From: Alcanivorax sp. | GTDB lineage: Bacteria > Pseudomonadota > Gammaproteobacteria > Pseudomonadales > Alcanivoracaceae | Assembly: GCF_002726155.1 (NCBI RefSeq) | Contig: NZ_PBSH01000011.1 | Span: 19,494-83,493 of the forward strand | Reading direction: 5' to 3' | Length of the DNA stretch: 64,000 bases | Shown here: positions 24,380-32,824 of the stretch, piece by piece | Layout: each line of letters opens with the position of its first letter | Position numbering within the stretch: position 1 is the first letter of the stretch | Notes under the pieces: model-generated | What the model saw: only the letters and a program-made list of their open reading frames with translations | Database searches by the model: none | Told to the model about the DNA's origin: nothing | Position numbers and translations under genes: made by a program

Positions 24380-25288
24380 TCAGATCACCGATGTGCCGCT
24401 GAGCCAGCTGCTATGGGTTTTCCCGGGCAGGTTCTCGCCGGCTTCGGCGATGGCGCCTTTGCCGACACCTTCGAAGGCGCGGACCCGAAAGTGCTTGCCG
24501 GGAGCTTCATCGGCCAGTTGGGCTGCAATGTGCGCGGCCAGCTGTTCGACGGTGGTGTCCGTGTCGACCATGTAGCAATGGTCTTCCGGGATTACCAGCT
24601 CGAAATGACCCTGCTCGGCATCGTAGCGGAACCGGTGGTGGGGAATTTCATCGATGTAGTAGGTGCCTTCCAGATCTTCTTCCGTGCCCAGATAGATGTC
24701 TTCCCAGCGGTCCGCCCAGAGCTTTTCCCAGTAACGGCTGCGCCGGCCATTCTCGAAAATGTGAATATTGGAACGATGGCCGTGGGCAATGCGCTGGCAG
24801 TTGCCGTCGTGTTTTTTCAGGCCATGGGAATAGTGGTAGAACGGCGCGGTGCCGGTGTCTTCTTCGCGCAGCACCACGCGCACTTCCGCTACATTCGCCG
24901 GTACGACGGTCTGGATTAGATCCATCAGATACAAGGTCAGGCTGGCCTTGGACACTTCCGGACCGGGCATCAGCAACAGGCTCTGGCTGGGCGCCACCAT
25001 GCGGATGGTGCCACCCCGGTATGCCCATTCCAAGCTGGTGTCGTTATCGCGTTCGGCGATGGTGGCCTGGTCATTGTCCACGGGAACCAGCAGACGGTGA
25101 TCTACGCTGTCATCAATGATCTGCTTGATGCGCTTTTTTATGTGGCCGAAGTCGAAGACCATGCCCTGATCATCCAGATCGCCGCTCAGTTCCAGGTCCA
25201 CCAGCCAGGATTCGCCCACCATGCCGCGCTTGGGGTGCAGGTAGGAAAAATCGGCGACGGTTAAATTTTCGACAAAAAGAGTGGCCAT
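24380..25288 (-). CDS. Double-domain 6-pyruvoyl-tetrahydropterin synthase-like protein
   Basis: 302 residues, about twice the length of QueD/PTPS. The first half (TVADFSYLHPKRGMVGESW, FDFGHIKKRIKQIIDD) and the second half (CQRIAHGHRSNIHIFENG, then EHCYMVDTDTTVEQLA-like strands) each look like a T-fold domain. QueD/PTPS enzymes use a zinc bound by three His to process dihydroneopterin triphosphate. Here zinc-type His residues are best seen in the second half (AHGHRSNIH). It is related to COG0720 fusion proteins; the actual reaction is unknown. It has its own promoter region and no other pterin genes nearby. Confidence 0.7.
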   Translation of the reverse strand: MATLFVENLTVADFSYLHPKRGMVGESWLVDLELSGDLDDQGMVFDFGHIKKRIKQIIDDSVDHRLLVPVDNDQATIAERDNDTSLEWAYRGGTIRMVAPSQSLLLMPGPEVSKASLTLYLMDLIQTVVPANVAEVRVVLREEDTGTAPFYHYSHGLKKHDGNCQRIAHGHRSNIHIFENGRRSRYWEKLWADRWEDIYLGTEEDLEGTYYIDEIPHHRFRYDAEQGHFELVIPEDHCYMVDTDTTVEQLAAHIAAQLADEAPGKHFRVRAFEGVGKGAIAEAGENLPGKTHSSWLSGTSVI

Positions 25289-25436
25289 GCTGTTCCGGTT
25301 GATAATGATGGGTTTCGACAGGTCACTATAATGCCATTATTCTGGGCTGCCGCTAAGGTGCACAGCGCTTGCTGCGGACATTTTACGAGCAGTTATCGTA
25401 GTAGCTGTGAACCGGGGCACACCAGTTGCACAGTAA

Positions 25437-25844
<408 letters not shown>

Positions 25845-25923
25845 TCTTCTCGCCGCCGGGGTACAGGTAAGACGGGCGCCGGCAGGAGAGCGCATGGAAT
25901 TGCCTGACGTACAGAGGTGGCAA

Positions 25924-26520
25924 ATGGAGCAATGGATAAAACCGGTCACGCTGGAAGGCGAGCATGTAGTGCTGGAACCGTTGTGCGCAGACCATGCGGA
26001 GGATCTGGCCGAGGCGACGGCCGATGGCGAGTTGTGGCGACTCTGGTATACCACGGTGCCTGCCCCGGCAACGGTGGCGGATTATATCGATACGGCTTTG
26101 CAAGGGCGGGCACAGGGTGATATGCCTTTTGCGGTGCGCCACCGCTCCAGTGGCAAGGTGATCGGCAGTACCCGTTTTTTTCGGGTGGATGCGGTTAATG
26201 GCCGCCTTGAACTTGGACACACCTGGTATGCCCGCCGCTTCCAGCGCAGCGCGGTGAATAGCGAGTGCAAGCTGCTACTGCTGGGCCATGCCTTCGAAAC
26301 TTTGAATGCCGTTGCGGTGGAGTTGCGAACCCACTGGCATAACCACGCCTCACGCACGGCCATTGCCCGCCTGGGCGCCAAACAGGACGGCGTGCTGCGC
26401 CACCATACGCGTTCCGCCGACGGGGTGTACCGCGACACGGTGGTGTTTTCCATTCTTGAGCAGGAATGGCCGGCCGTACGTCAGAACCTGCGTTACCGAC
26501 TGGACCGTGGTGCATCGTGA
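25924..26520 (+). CDS. GNAT-family N-acetyltransferase
   Basis: 198 residues from ATG 25924 (AGAGGTGG upstream). ATG 25894, which has a good GGAG, would add ten residues; the family normally begins with the PVTLEGEHVVLEPL strand, which favours 25924. Acetyl-CoA-binding features follow the RimJ/YjcK style: GSTRFFRVDAVNGRLELGHTW, RSAVNSECKLLLLGHAFE and HNHASRTAIARLGA. It probably acetylates an amine on a small molecule or a protein N-terminus. The last codons overlap the start of the acpH gene. Confidence 0.85.
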   Translation: MEQWIKPVTLEGEHVVLEPLCADHAEDLAEATADGELWRLWYTTVPAPATVADYIDTALQGRAQGDMPFAVRHRSSGKVIGSTRFFRVDAVNGRLELGHTWYARRFQRSAVNSECKLLLLGHAFETLNAVAVELRTHWHNHASRTAIARLGAKQDGVLRHHTRSADGVYRDTVVFSILEQEWPAVRQNLRYRLDRGAS

Positions 26521-27098
26521 ATTACCTGGCCCATTTGACCCTGGCGCAACCGTCGGTGCCTTCCAAGGTAGGTAATGTACTGGGGGATTTTATGCGCGGT
26601 GCGGTGGTCAGCGAGCTGAGTGAGCCACTGCGCCGGGGGCTGGATAATCATCGTCTGGTGGACCGCTTCACCGACCAGCATCCCTGGGTCATGGCGCAAC
26701 GCCGTGGGTTCTCGGCCCGCCGGCGTCGTTTTGCCGGAGTGGCGCTGGACGTGTTGTTCGATCATTTTCTGTGGCAGCACTGGGCCACCTTCTACGGACA
26801 TGACCGGGACGCAGCCATTATCCGCCATTACCAACATCTGCAAGCGGGTCTGCCGTTGATGCACCTGCCCATGCGTGAGCGGGTGGAGCGCCTGATTGAG
26901 CATGATCTGCTTAACCAATACGGAGAGTTGGAGCGGGTTGGGCAGGCGCTGGATGTGATCGCCGGGCGTATCCGCTTTGCCAATGACTTTGCCGGCATCA
27001 TCCAGGAAATTGAGCCGCGCTATCAGGCACTGGAGGCCGGGTTCTTGGCGTTCTATCCCGAGCTACAAGCGGTGGTCAGGGAGGCCGCACTGGAGTGA
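26517..27098 (+). CDS. acpH: Acyl carrier protein phosphodiesterase
   Basis: 193 residues from GTG 26517, overlapping the GNAT stop (GTGA). Starts MNYLAHLTLAQ and contains GNVLGDFMRG, NHRLVDRFTDQHP and DVLFDHFLWQHW, all typical of the HD-fold ACP hydrolase AcpH. It removes the 4'-phosphopantetheine prosthetic group from acyl carrier protein using a metal centre. Coupled to an acetyltransferase gene. Confidence 0.92.
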   Translation: MNYLAHLTLAQPSVPSKVGNVLGDFMRGAVVSELSEPLRRGLDNHRLVDRFTDQHPWVMAQRRGFSARRRRFAGVALDVLFDHFLWQHWATFYGHDRDAAIIRHYQHLQAGLPLMHLPMRERVERLIEHDLLNQYGELERVGQALDVIAGRIRFANDFAGIIQEIEPRYQALEAGFLAFYPELQAVVREAALE

Positions 27099-27160
27099 TG
27101 ACGGGTTGGCTGCAAGCTCCAAGCTGCCCACAGCGCCATAAAGGGCGGCATTTCTCCAAC

Positions 27161-27201
27161 AGCAGGGGCCGCGTTCTGACCTTCGGGACGCGGCCCCTGC
27201 T
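27161..27201. terminator. Strong bidirectional hairpin between convergent genes
   Basis: AGCAGGGGCCGCGT/ACGCGGCCCCTGCT, perfect 14-base arms around a 13-base loop, between acpH and the convergent SDR gene. The T-runs are short. Confidence 0.7.
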
Positions 27202-27269
27202 GTTTCAGAGCCTTTCTTGCTTTCCGGCGTGTTGCCGCGTGTGGCTTGTCGCTTGCTGCTGTCCTTTGC

Positions 27270-28103
27270 TCACAATGCCGGCATATTCAATTCAGCCATG
27301 GTGTCGTAATACAGCTCATCGGCCAGGTTGCTGTTGCGGGCCCGGGGGGAGCGCAGGGCCGGTTTGTGATTGGCGAAATACTCGCCGCTGATATCCGCGT
27401 ACTGTTCGTCCAGCGCCAGGCTGACCGGAAGCGAAGCGGCTTTTTCCGGGGTGGTGAGCGTAGGGCGAATCAGCGCCATGACGGCGCTGGGCACATGACG
27501 GAAAATCGGTGTGTCCACGCCGCCGGGGTGCAGGGCATTACTGGTGATGCCGGTGTCTTTCAGGCGGTCGGCCAGTACATTGCTGAACAGAATATTGGCG
27601 AGCTTGGACTGACCGTAGGCGTCCATGACCAGGTAGGGCTTGCGACCTTTCCAGGTTTTCTTGTTGATACGGCCCAGCCAGTGAGCCACCGAAGCCAGGT
27701 GCAGAATCCGGGGCTGGGTGCCTTTCTGTAGCAGCGGCAGCATCAGGTGTGTGAACAGCACCGGAGCCAGGTAATTCACCCCGAACTGCATTTCGTAACC
27801 GTCTTTGGTGAATTCCTGCCGGGTGGGGACCACGCCGGCATTGTTGATCAGTACATCAATGTGCCCCAGCTCCTGGTAGAGCTTGGCTGCACAATCGCGT
27901 ACCTGTTCAAGGTCCGACAGATCCAGCGCGAACAAACGTATTTTGGCCTGCGGGTGGGTATTCTTGATTTTGGCCACGGCGGCCTGACCTTTGGTCTGGT
28001 CGCGACAGGCGAGGATCACCTCCGCGCCACGGCCGACTAGTTGCTCGGCGGTACAAAAGCCGATGCCAGAATTACCGCCGGTAATCAGTACGCGTTTGCT
28101 CAT
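27270..28103 (-). CDS. Short-chain dehydrogenase/reductase (retinol-dehydrogenase-like)
   Basis: 277 residues. Rossmann cofactor motif TGGNSGIG near the N-terminus, NNAGVV, then the catalytic Ser region (HLASVAHW) and YGQSK (Tyr-Lys). The sequence pattern (ILACRDQTKG, NALHPGGVDTP) is that of the retinol dehydrogenase/WW-oxidoreductase-like SDR group, which often prefer NADP. The substrate, probably a long-chain alcohol, aldehyde or ketone, is inferred from the lipid-rich setting only. Single gene, 39 bases after the lipoprotein hydrolase gene. Confidence 0.85.
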   Translation of the reverse strand: MSKRVLITGGNSGIGFCTAEQLVGRGAEVILACRDQTKGQAAVAKIKNTHPQAKIRLFALDLSDLEQVRDCAAKLYQELGHIDVLINNAGVVPTRQEFTKDGYEMQFGVNYLAPVLFTHLMLPLLQKGTQPRILHLASVAHWLGRINKKTWKGRKPYLVMDAYGQSKLANILFSNVLADRLKDTGITSNALHPGGVDTPIFRHVPSAVMALIRPTLTTPEKAASLPVSLALDEQYADISGEYFANHKPALRSPRARNSNLADELYYDTMAELNMPAL

Positions 28104-28142
28104 GGTCGTTTTGCCCTTCTTCCCTGTTGGTGTGTCGCCAGC

Positions 28143-29102
28143 TTAACAGGCCTCACAGGTTGGAGTGGGGCCGGTGAGGCCATTTTCGGTGTTTTCCTGT
28201 GGCCGCTGTTGCGTCATGGGGAGCCATTGAAGGATATCCTGACTGACCTGTTGCCACTCTTTGCTCTGCAGTAGCAGGTGTGGGCCTTGCGGATAAAAAC
28301 GGTAACTGCCTTGCGCCGCCAGATGGTCGCGCAGGTGGCGAATACCCGCTTCGGGGACCGAGTGATCCTTGCCCCCGTACAGTAGCAGGCTGGGTACGTT
28401 CAGCTGGCTGGCCGAATCGCTGGCGCTGTCCGCCAACTTGATCAAGCCCCAGTACGCGTCCATGCGCACTTCACGCATGACGCGGGGATCCTTGGCCAGG
28501 CGTTGGGCGCTGGCCGGCGAGAGGGTCGGATCGTCGGGATCGCGCTCCACCGTGAGGCGGTAGCCCGGCGCCAGGGTGGCAGCAGTGGCGATGGCTGCGT
28601 TCCAGCCGTAACGAAAGCGAATGCCTTCGCGCACCGCCGGGGCGGCCAGTATTAGCCCTGCCACCTTGTCCGGTTCCCGTTGTGCGGCGAGTATGCCTAC
28701 GGCGCCGCCCAGGCTTTCGCCAAGCACAAACAGGGGTTGCGGGTAGTCCTGGTGCAGGCGGTGGATTTGCGTCACGGCGTCCTGCACCAGTGTCGCCTCG
28801 CCGGCCCAGTGTCCCTGCTCCAGTCGGTCGCCAAAGCCCGCCTGGTCATAGGCCACAAAAACATAACCGGCCTCGGCGAACCAGGGGCCCAGCTGTTCAA
28901 ACGCGGCACCGAAATCCCCGAAGCTGTGCAGGCCGAGAATGACCCCCTGTGGCGTGCCGGCAGGGGCCCACTCGCGCACAGTTTCGGGGAGGGGGTCGGG
29001 TATACTGGTAGTGTCTGGTTGTTTGCCGGAAAAAACACTGCAGGCGGACATCAGCACCCCGGTAAAAACAATAAGAGAAAAGCGCAAAGTACGGAGAGTC
29101 AT
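28143..29102 (-). CDS. Alpha/beta hydrolase lipoprotein (monoacylglycerol lipase-like)
   Basis: 319 residues from ATG 29102; a TTG at 29129 would add nine residues. A lipobox (VLMSAC) gives a lipid-anchored protein. The fold is of the serine-aminopeptidase/monoacylglycerol lipase group: HSFGDFGAAFEQLGPWFAEA, the nucleophile elbow GESLGG, acid in YGGKDHSVP and base in YPQGPHLL. It likely cleaves monoacylglycerol or similar esters at the membrane. Its start lies three bases from the start of the divergent 3D-domain gene, so each promoter must lie inside the other gene. Confidence 0.85.
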   Translation of the reverse strand: MTLRTLRFSLIVFTGVLMSACSVFSGKQPDTTSIPDPLPETVREWAPAGTPQGVILGLHSFGDFGAAFEQLGPWFAEAGYVFVAYDQAGFGDRLEQGHWAGEATLVQDAVTQIHRLHQDYPQPLFVLGESLGGAVGILAAQREPDKVAGLILAAPAVREGIRFRYGWNAAIATAATLAPGYRLTVERDPDDPTLSPASAQRLAKDPRVMREVRMDAYWGLIKLADSASDSASQLNVPSLLLYGGKDHSVPEAGIRHLRDHLAAQGSYRFYPQGPHLLLQSKEWQQVSQDILQWLPMTQQRPQENTENGLTGPTPTCEAC

Positions 29103-29105
29103 GCC

Positions 29106-29552
29106 ATGAGCGTAGCAGTGCCGTTGCAACGGCGAGTGAATGCGGGGTTCTTTTTCCTGGTGCTGGTGGTTACTACCGGGCTGGTCTCTCGTTGTGAGGC
29201 GGAAAAAGCCCCGGCGGTGGCGATGATGGGGTTGACGGTAACGGCGTCTGCCTATAACTCGTTACACGGGCAGGGGGCGGGCAGCGATCATGCGTTGGCC
29301 GCCTGGGGGGATCGCCTTGAGCCGGGTATGCAGGTCATCGCAGTGTCCCGCGACCTGATTCGGCTGGGGCTGACCCATAATACCGAGGTTACCGTGGAGG
29401 GCTTGCCGGGTGTATGGGTGGTGAAGGACAAGATGCACCGGCGCTGGAAGCGCAAGATTGATATCTATATGGGGGAGGATGTGCAGGCGGCCCGTGAATG
29501 GGGCCGCCGCAAGGTCAAAATCCGTTTTCCCCGGCCGCCGGAGAAACCCTGA
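29106..29552 (+). CDS. 3D-domain (double-psi barrel) exported protein
   Basis: 148 residues from ATG 29106 with GGAG nine bases upstream. A hydrophobic segment (GFFFLVLVVTTGLVS) acts as signal or anchor. The C-terminal part has TASAYNSL, AWGDRL and the closing KIDIYMGEDVQAAREWGRR with the Asp typical of the 3D domain (three conserved Asp) seen in MltA and RlpA-like proteins. Such domains bind or cleave peptidoglycan glycan strands. The catalytic Asp set appears at least partly present (RKIDIYM). It is divergent and almost abutting with the lipoprotein hydrolase. Confidence 0.78.
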   Translation: MSVAVPLQRRVNAGFFFLVLVVTTGLVSRCEAEKAPAVAMMGLTVTASAYNSLHGQGAGSDHALAAWGDRLEPGMQVIAVSRDLIRLGLTHNTEVTVEGLPGVWVVKDKMHRRWKRKIDIYMGEDVQAAREWGRRKVKIRFPRPPEKP

Positions 29553-29558
29553 CACCGA

Positions 29559-30317
29559 CTATTCCCGGCTGAGAAAGGTCATGGTCATCTTGGTGGAGGC
29601 GCTGGGCAATACCTTGTCCAGCAGTTTGATGAATTTAAAGACCCCACCCACCGGGTTATGCACTGGCAAGTTTTCGTTGGCGGCCTGCCAGGCTTTGGCG
29701 GCAATGTCGTCGGCCGTCAGGTTCACACCTAATCGGTCCACCACCGGGGCGCGGAATTCGGCGTCGTCCAGCATCGGCGTTTTGACAAACGGCGGCATGA
29801 TATCTACCACCCGAATGCCCTGGCGGGCCCACTCGATATTGAGCGCTTCGGTAAGCGCCCGCACGGCAAACTTGCTGGCAGAATAAGAGGCCAGGTGCGG
29901 CACGCCATAGACCGCGGACGCAGAGCTCATGTTGATCACTGCCGGTTCGGTACGTAGTTGCAGGTGCGATTGTGCCGCCAGAGTCATGTTGATCAACCCG
30001 GTGACATTGATATCGATGATCTGCTTGTGCTGGGCGGCACTGATGTCCTCGAAGTGCCCCATGCGCAGGATGCCGGCACAGTTGAACAGCACGTCGAAAC
30101 CCTTGCCCCGGGAAAAGGCCTCGCAGGCTTGCTGGCAGGCACCGGCATCGGTCACGTCCAGTCGCTGATACCAGCTGCCACCCAGTGCTTTTGCCAGCCT
30201 GGCGAGTGCGGTTTCATTGATGTCGGTCAGGCCCACCTGCCAGCCCTTATTATGAAACAGCGTGGCGGTGGCCAGCCCGATGCCGCTGGCGGCGCCGGTG
30301 ATCAGGATGCGCTTCAT
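29559..30317 (-). CDS. SDR-family dehydrogenase in the mymA-like operon
   Basis: 252 residues from ATG 30317; the open frame extends upstream over the preceding gene. TGAASGIG cofactor site, DVTDAG, NCAGIL, catalytic NMSSASAVYGVPHLASYSAS-K. The region SAFAVRALTEALNIEW is typical of SadH-like SDRs. Third gene of an operon with each start overlapping the previous stop by four bases: monooxygenase, esterase, dehydrogenase. In the mycobacterial mymA locus an SDR occupies the equivalent place. It may oxidise an alcohol released by ester cleavage. Confidence 0.88.
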   Translation of the reverse strand: MKRILITGAASGIGLATATLFHNKGWQVGLTDINETALARLAKALGGSWYQRLDVTDAGACQQACEAFSRGKGFDVLFNCAGILRMGHFEDISAAQHKQIIDINVTGLINMTLAAQSHLQLRTEPAVINMSSASAVYGVPHLASYSASKFAVRALTEALNIEWARQGIRVVDIMPPFVKTPMLDDAEFRAPVVDRLGVNLTADDIAAKAWQAANENLPVHNPVGGVFKFIKLLDKVLPSASTKMTMTFLSRE

Positions 30318-31264
30318 GGGGTGGTCCCTTTGTCGTGCTGAGGCATTGCGTGTTGGTGGATAAAGCGGGCGCAGGTCATCAAAGCCTGATCCGCATCCGC
30401 CAGTACCCCGGCATGCAACTGGAAGTCGTGCCAGCGCTGGGGGTGAACCTGAAGCCTTGCTGGTGTGCCGGCTTCGTTCAGTGCGGTGCACAGGCGGTGG
30501 CTGTCATTGAGCAGGATTTCATCGCCGCCGACCTGGATCAGGGTGGGAGGCAGCTCGCTCAGGACACCAAACAGCGGAGAGCATTGAGCGTTGCGGGTGT
30601 CATCACCGGCATAGGCGGAGGCACCGCTGGCCAGCCAGGCATGGCTGAGCATGATGTCCCGGTCGGTATCGAAAAGTTGCCCCAGGGTCAGGTCCACCCA
30701 GGGGGAAAACAGGATTGTCGCGCAGGGCAGCGGCGTGCCGGCGGCTTTCAGCGCCTGCAGTGTGGCCAAAGCCAATCCGCCCCCGGCGGAGTCGCCCATC
30801 AAGGTGAGTGAGGTGGGGCTGACACCGCTGTCCAGCAAGGCCTGGTACACCGCCACGGCGTCTTCGATGGCGGCGGGGCAGGGGTGTTCAGGGGCCAATC
30901 GGTAATCCGGTACCACCACGTGGGCATTGGCGAACCTGGCCAGATGCGAGGTGATTGCCTTGTGGCTGTCCGGGCTGCCGGCCACGTAACCGCCGCCGTG
31001 CAGGTAGAGCACGGTGCTTTGTGCATGCAGTGGCTGATAGTGGCGGCAGGGAACCTTGCCCACTGGGCTGTCGTGGCTGCCAATGCCGCCGGCTTTGAGT
31101 GTGCTGTAGGCCATGATGTTCAGCCATCGCCGCTGCGCAGCAAAGCTGAAACGGGGATTGGCGACAGGTTTGAACAGCAGCGCCAGTGACTGGCGCAGAA
31201 TGCCGGCCAGTAGCTGCTGAAGTGTCGATTGGCTACGGCTTATGCGATCAACAAACAGGCTCAT
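30314..31264 (-). CDS. Hormone-sensitive-lipase-family esterase
   Basis: 316 residues. Oxyanion-hole motif YLHGGGYVAGSPDSH, nucleophile in GDSAGGG, acid in QVGGDEILLND and base in RWHDFQLHAG. This is the LipR/HSL family of carboxylesterases acting on short- to medium-chain esters. Translationally coupled to the Baeyer-Villiger-type monooxygenase before it and the SDR after it. An obvious inference is that it hydrolyses the ester or lactone made by the monooxygenase. Confidence 0.9.
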   Translation of the reverse strand: MSLFVDRISRSQSTLQQLLAGILRQSLALLFKPVANPRFSFAAQRRWLNIMAYSTLKAGGIGSHDSPVGKVPCRHYQPLHAQSTVLYLHGGGYVAGSPDSHKAITSHLARFANAHVVVPDYRLAPEHPCPAAIEDAVAVYQALLDSGVSPTSLTLMGDSAGGGLALATLQALKAAGTPLPCATILFSPWVDLTLGQLFDTDRDIMLSHAWLASGASAYAGDDTRNAQCSPLFGVLSELPPTLIQVGGDEILLNDSHRLCTALNEAGTPARLQVHPQRWHDFQLHAGVLADADQALMTCARFIHQHAMPQHDKGTTP

Positions 31265-32721
31265 AGGGATTTGTACTCGTAGTCACTGAGTTCCAGGTGC
31301 TGGGTTTGGCGGCGGTAGTCAAAGGTGAACCCGGGCCAGTTGTTGGTGTTCTTGCCACTTTCGGTCTTGTACCAGCTGTGGCAACCCTTGTCCCACACGG
31401 TGTCGCTGATTTTACGCTGCACATTATCGTTGAACCGCGTCTGCACGCTTTCGCGCACTTCCAGCGAATGCAGTTTCTGCTCTTCCATTTCGGCCAGGCA
31501 TTGCTGCACGTAATGAATCTGGCTTTCCAGCATGTAGATAATCGAGTTATGGCCCAGGTTGGTGTTGGGACCATACAGCATGAAAAGGTTGGGGAAGCCG
31601 CGCACGGTGATGCCCAGGTAGGCTTCCGCGCCGTCCTGCCAGGCGGTATTCAGGTCCACGCCATCGCGGCCGGTGATGGTCATTGGGGTAAGAAAGTCGG
31701 TGGCCTTGAAGCCGGTGCCGTAAATGATCACGTCCACGTCATGGTGGGTGCCGCTGCTGTCGGTAAGGCCTTTCTTGTCCACCGCATCAATGCCGTAGTT
31801 GATCACCTCGGTATTGTCTTGGGCCAGCGCTGGGTAGTAATCGTTGGACATGAGAATGCGTTTGCAGCCCATGGGGTAATCCGGGGTCAGTTTTTCACGC
31901 AGCGCCGGGTCGCTAATTTGCTTTTTCAGGTGCCGGGCGAATAGCCATTCATAGACCGCCATGGCTTTCTGGAAGGAGGTAAAGCCAAGTACACGGGATT
32001 CATTCGCCGCATAAATACGCATGCGATCCAGTGTCTGGGTCAGTGGCAGTTTCTTTAATACCCAGTGTTCGGCTTTCTTGTAGGCGCGGTCCGGTTTGGC
32101 AATCACATGGGCGGCGGAGCGCTGGAACAGTTTGACCTTGCCGGCCACTTTGGCCACTTCCGGCACGAACTGAATGGCGCTGGCGCCAGTGCCTACCACT
32201 GCCACGGTTTTGCCGGTGAGGTCCTCATCATGATTCCAGCGGGCGCTGTGAAAGTGTGGGCCCTGGAAATCCTCGATGCCGGCCAGTGGCGGGTAGGCCG
32301 GTTGGTTAAGTTGGCCGGTGGCGGTGATCAGGGCACGGCAGGTGATGATGTCGCCGTTAGTCAGGGTGATTTCCCATAAACCGGCGTCATCCATAAAGCG
32401 GGCTTCTGCCACTTCGGTGTTGAAACGGATATGGCGATACAGGTCGTACTTGCGCGCGCAGTACTGCTGGTAGGCAAGGATCTCTTTCTGCGGCGCGAAG
32501 CGGCGGCTCCACGGGTAATGGCGTTCAAAGGAGAACGAATACAGATGAGAGGGCACATCACAGGCGGCACCGGGATAGGTGTTATCGCGCCAGCAGCCGC
32601 CCACATCGTGCCCTTTTTCTATCAGCAGCAAGTCGTCTTGCCCCTGGGCTTTCAGGCGAATCGCCATGCCCAGTCCGCCGAAGCCGGCGCCAATAATGAC
32701 CACGTTGTGCGTTGCTTGCAT
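31261..32721 (-). CDS. Flavin-dependent monooxygenase with Baeyer-Villiger fingerprint
   Basis: 486 residues from ATG 32721. FAD site GAGFGGLG (11-18), the NADPH site VVGTGASA (about 176-183) and, between them, the fingerprint F-x-G-x-x-x-H-x-x-x-W (FQGPHFHSARW, 152-162) of type I Baeyer-Villiger monooxygenases. Such enzymes insert oxygen next to a carbonyl using NADPH and O2. Long-chain alkane hydroxylases of the AlmA type in Alcanivorax belong to the same flavoprotein superfamily, so hydroxylation cannot be excluded. First gene of the operon; an AraC regulator diverges from it. Confidence 0.9.
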   Translation of the reverse strand: MQATHNVVIIGAGFGGLGMAIRLKAQGQDDLLLIEKGHDVGGCWRDNTYPGAACDVPSHLYSFSFERHYPWSRRFAPQKEILAYQQYCARKYDLYRHIRFNTEVAEARFMDDAGLWEITLTNGDIITCRALITATGQLNQPAYPPLAGIEDFQGPHFHSARWNHDEDLTGKTVAVVGTGASAIQFVPEVAKVAGKVKLFQRSAAHVIAKPDRAYKKAEHWVLKKLPLTQTLDRMRIYAANESRVLGFTSFQKAMAVYEWLFARHLKKQISDPALREKLTPDYPMGCKRILMSNDYYPALAQDNTEVINYGIDAVDKKGLTDSSGTHHDVDVIIYGTGFKATDFLTPMTITGRDGVDLNTAWQDGAEAYLGITVRGFPNLFMLYGPNTNLGHNSIIYMLESQIHYVQQCLAEMEEQKLHSLEVRESVQTRFNDNVQRKISDTVWDKGCHSWYKTESGKNTNNWPGFTFDYRRQTQHLELSDYEYKSL

Positions 32722-32765
32722 GGGAAACAATCCGGTTAATAACGTTAGGTTCCACTCTAGCGATA

Positions 32766-32784
32766 CATAAACGCCTTGTTTATG
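32766..32784. promoter_or_regulatory. Palindrome CATAAAC-N5-GTTTATG in the AraC/monooxygenase intergenic region
   Basis: Perfect seven-base arms separated by GCCTT, in the 100-base gap between divergent genes. It is a candidate operator for the AraC regulator or for another factor. AraC proteins often bind direct repeats, so the palindrome may have a different owner. Confidence 0.5.
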
Positions 32785-32824
32785 GCATTCTGGGACAGAA
32801 ATTTGTGGAATTCGGACATTGTCG

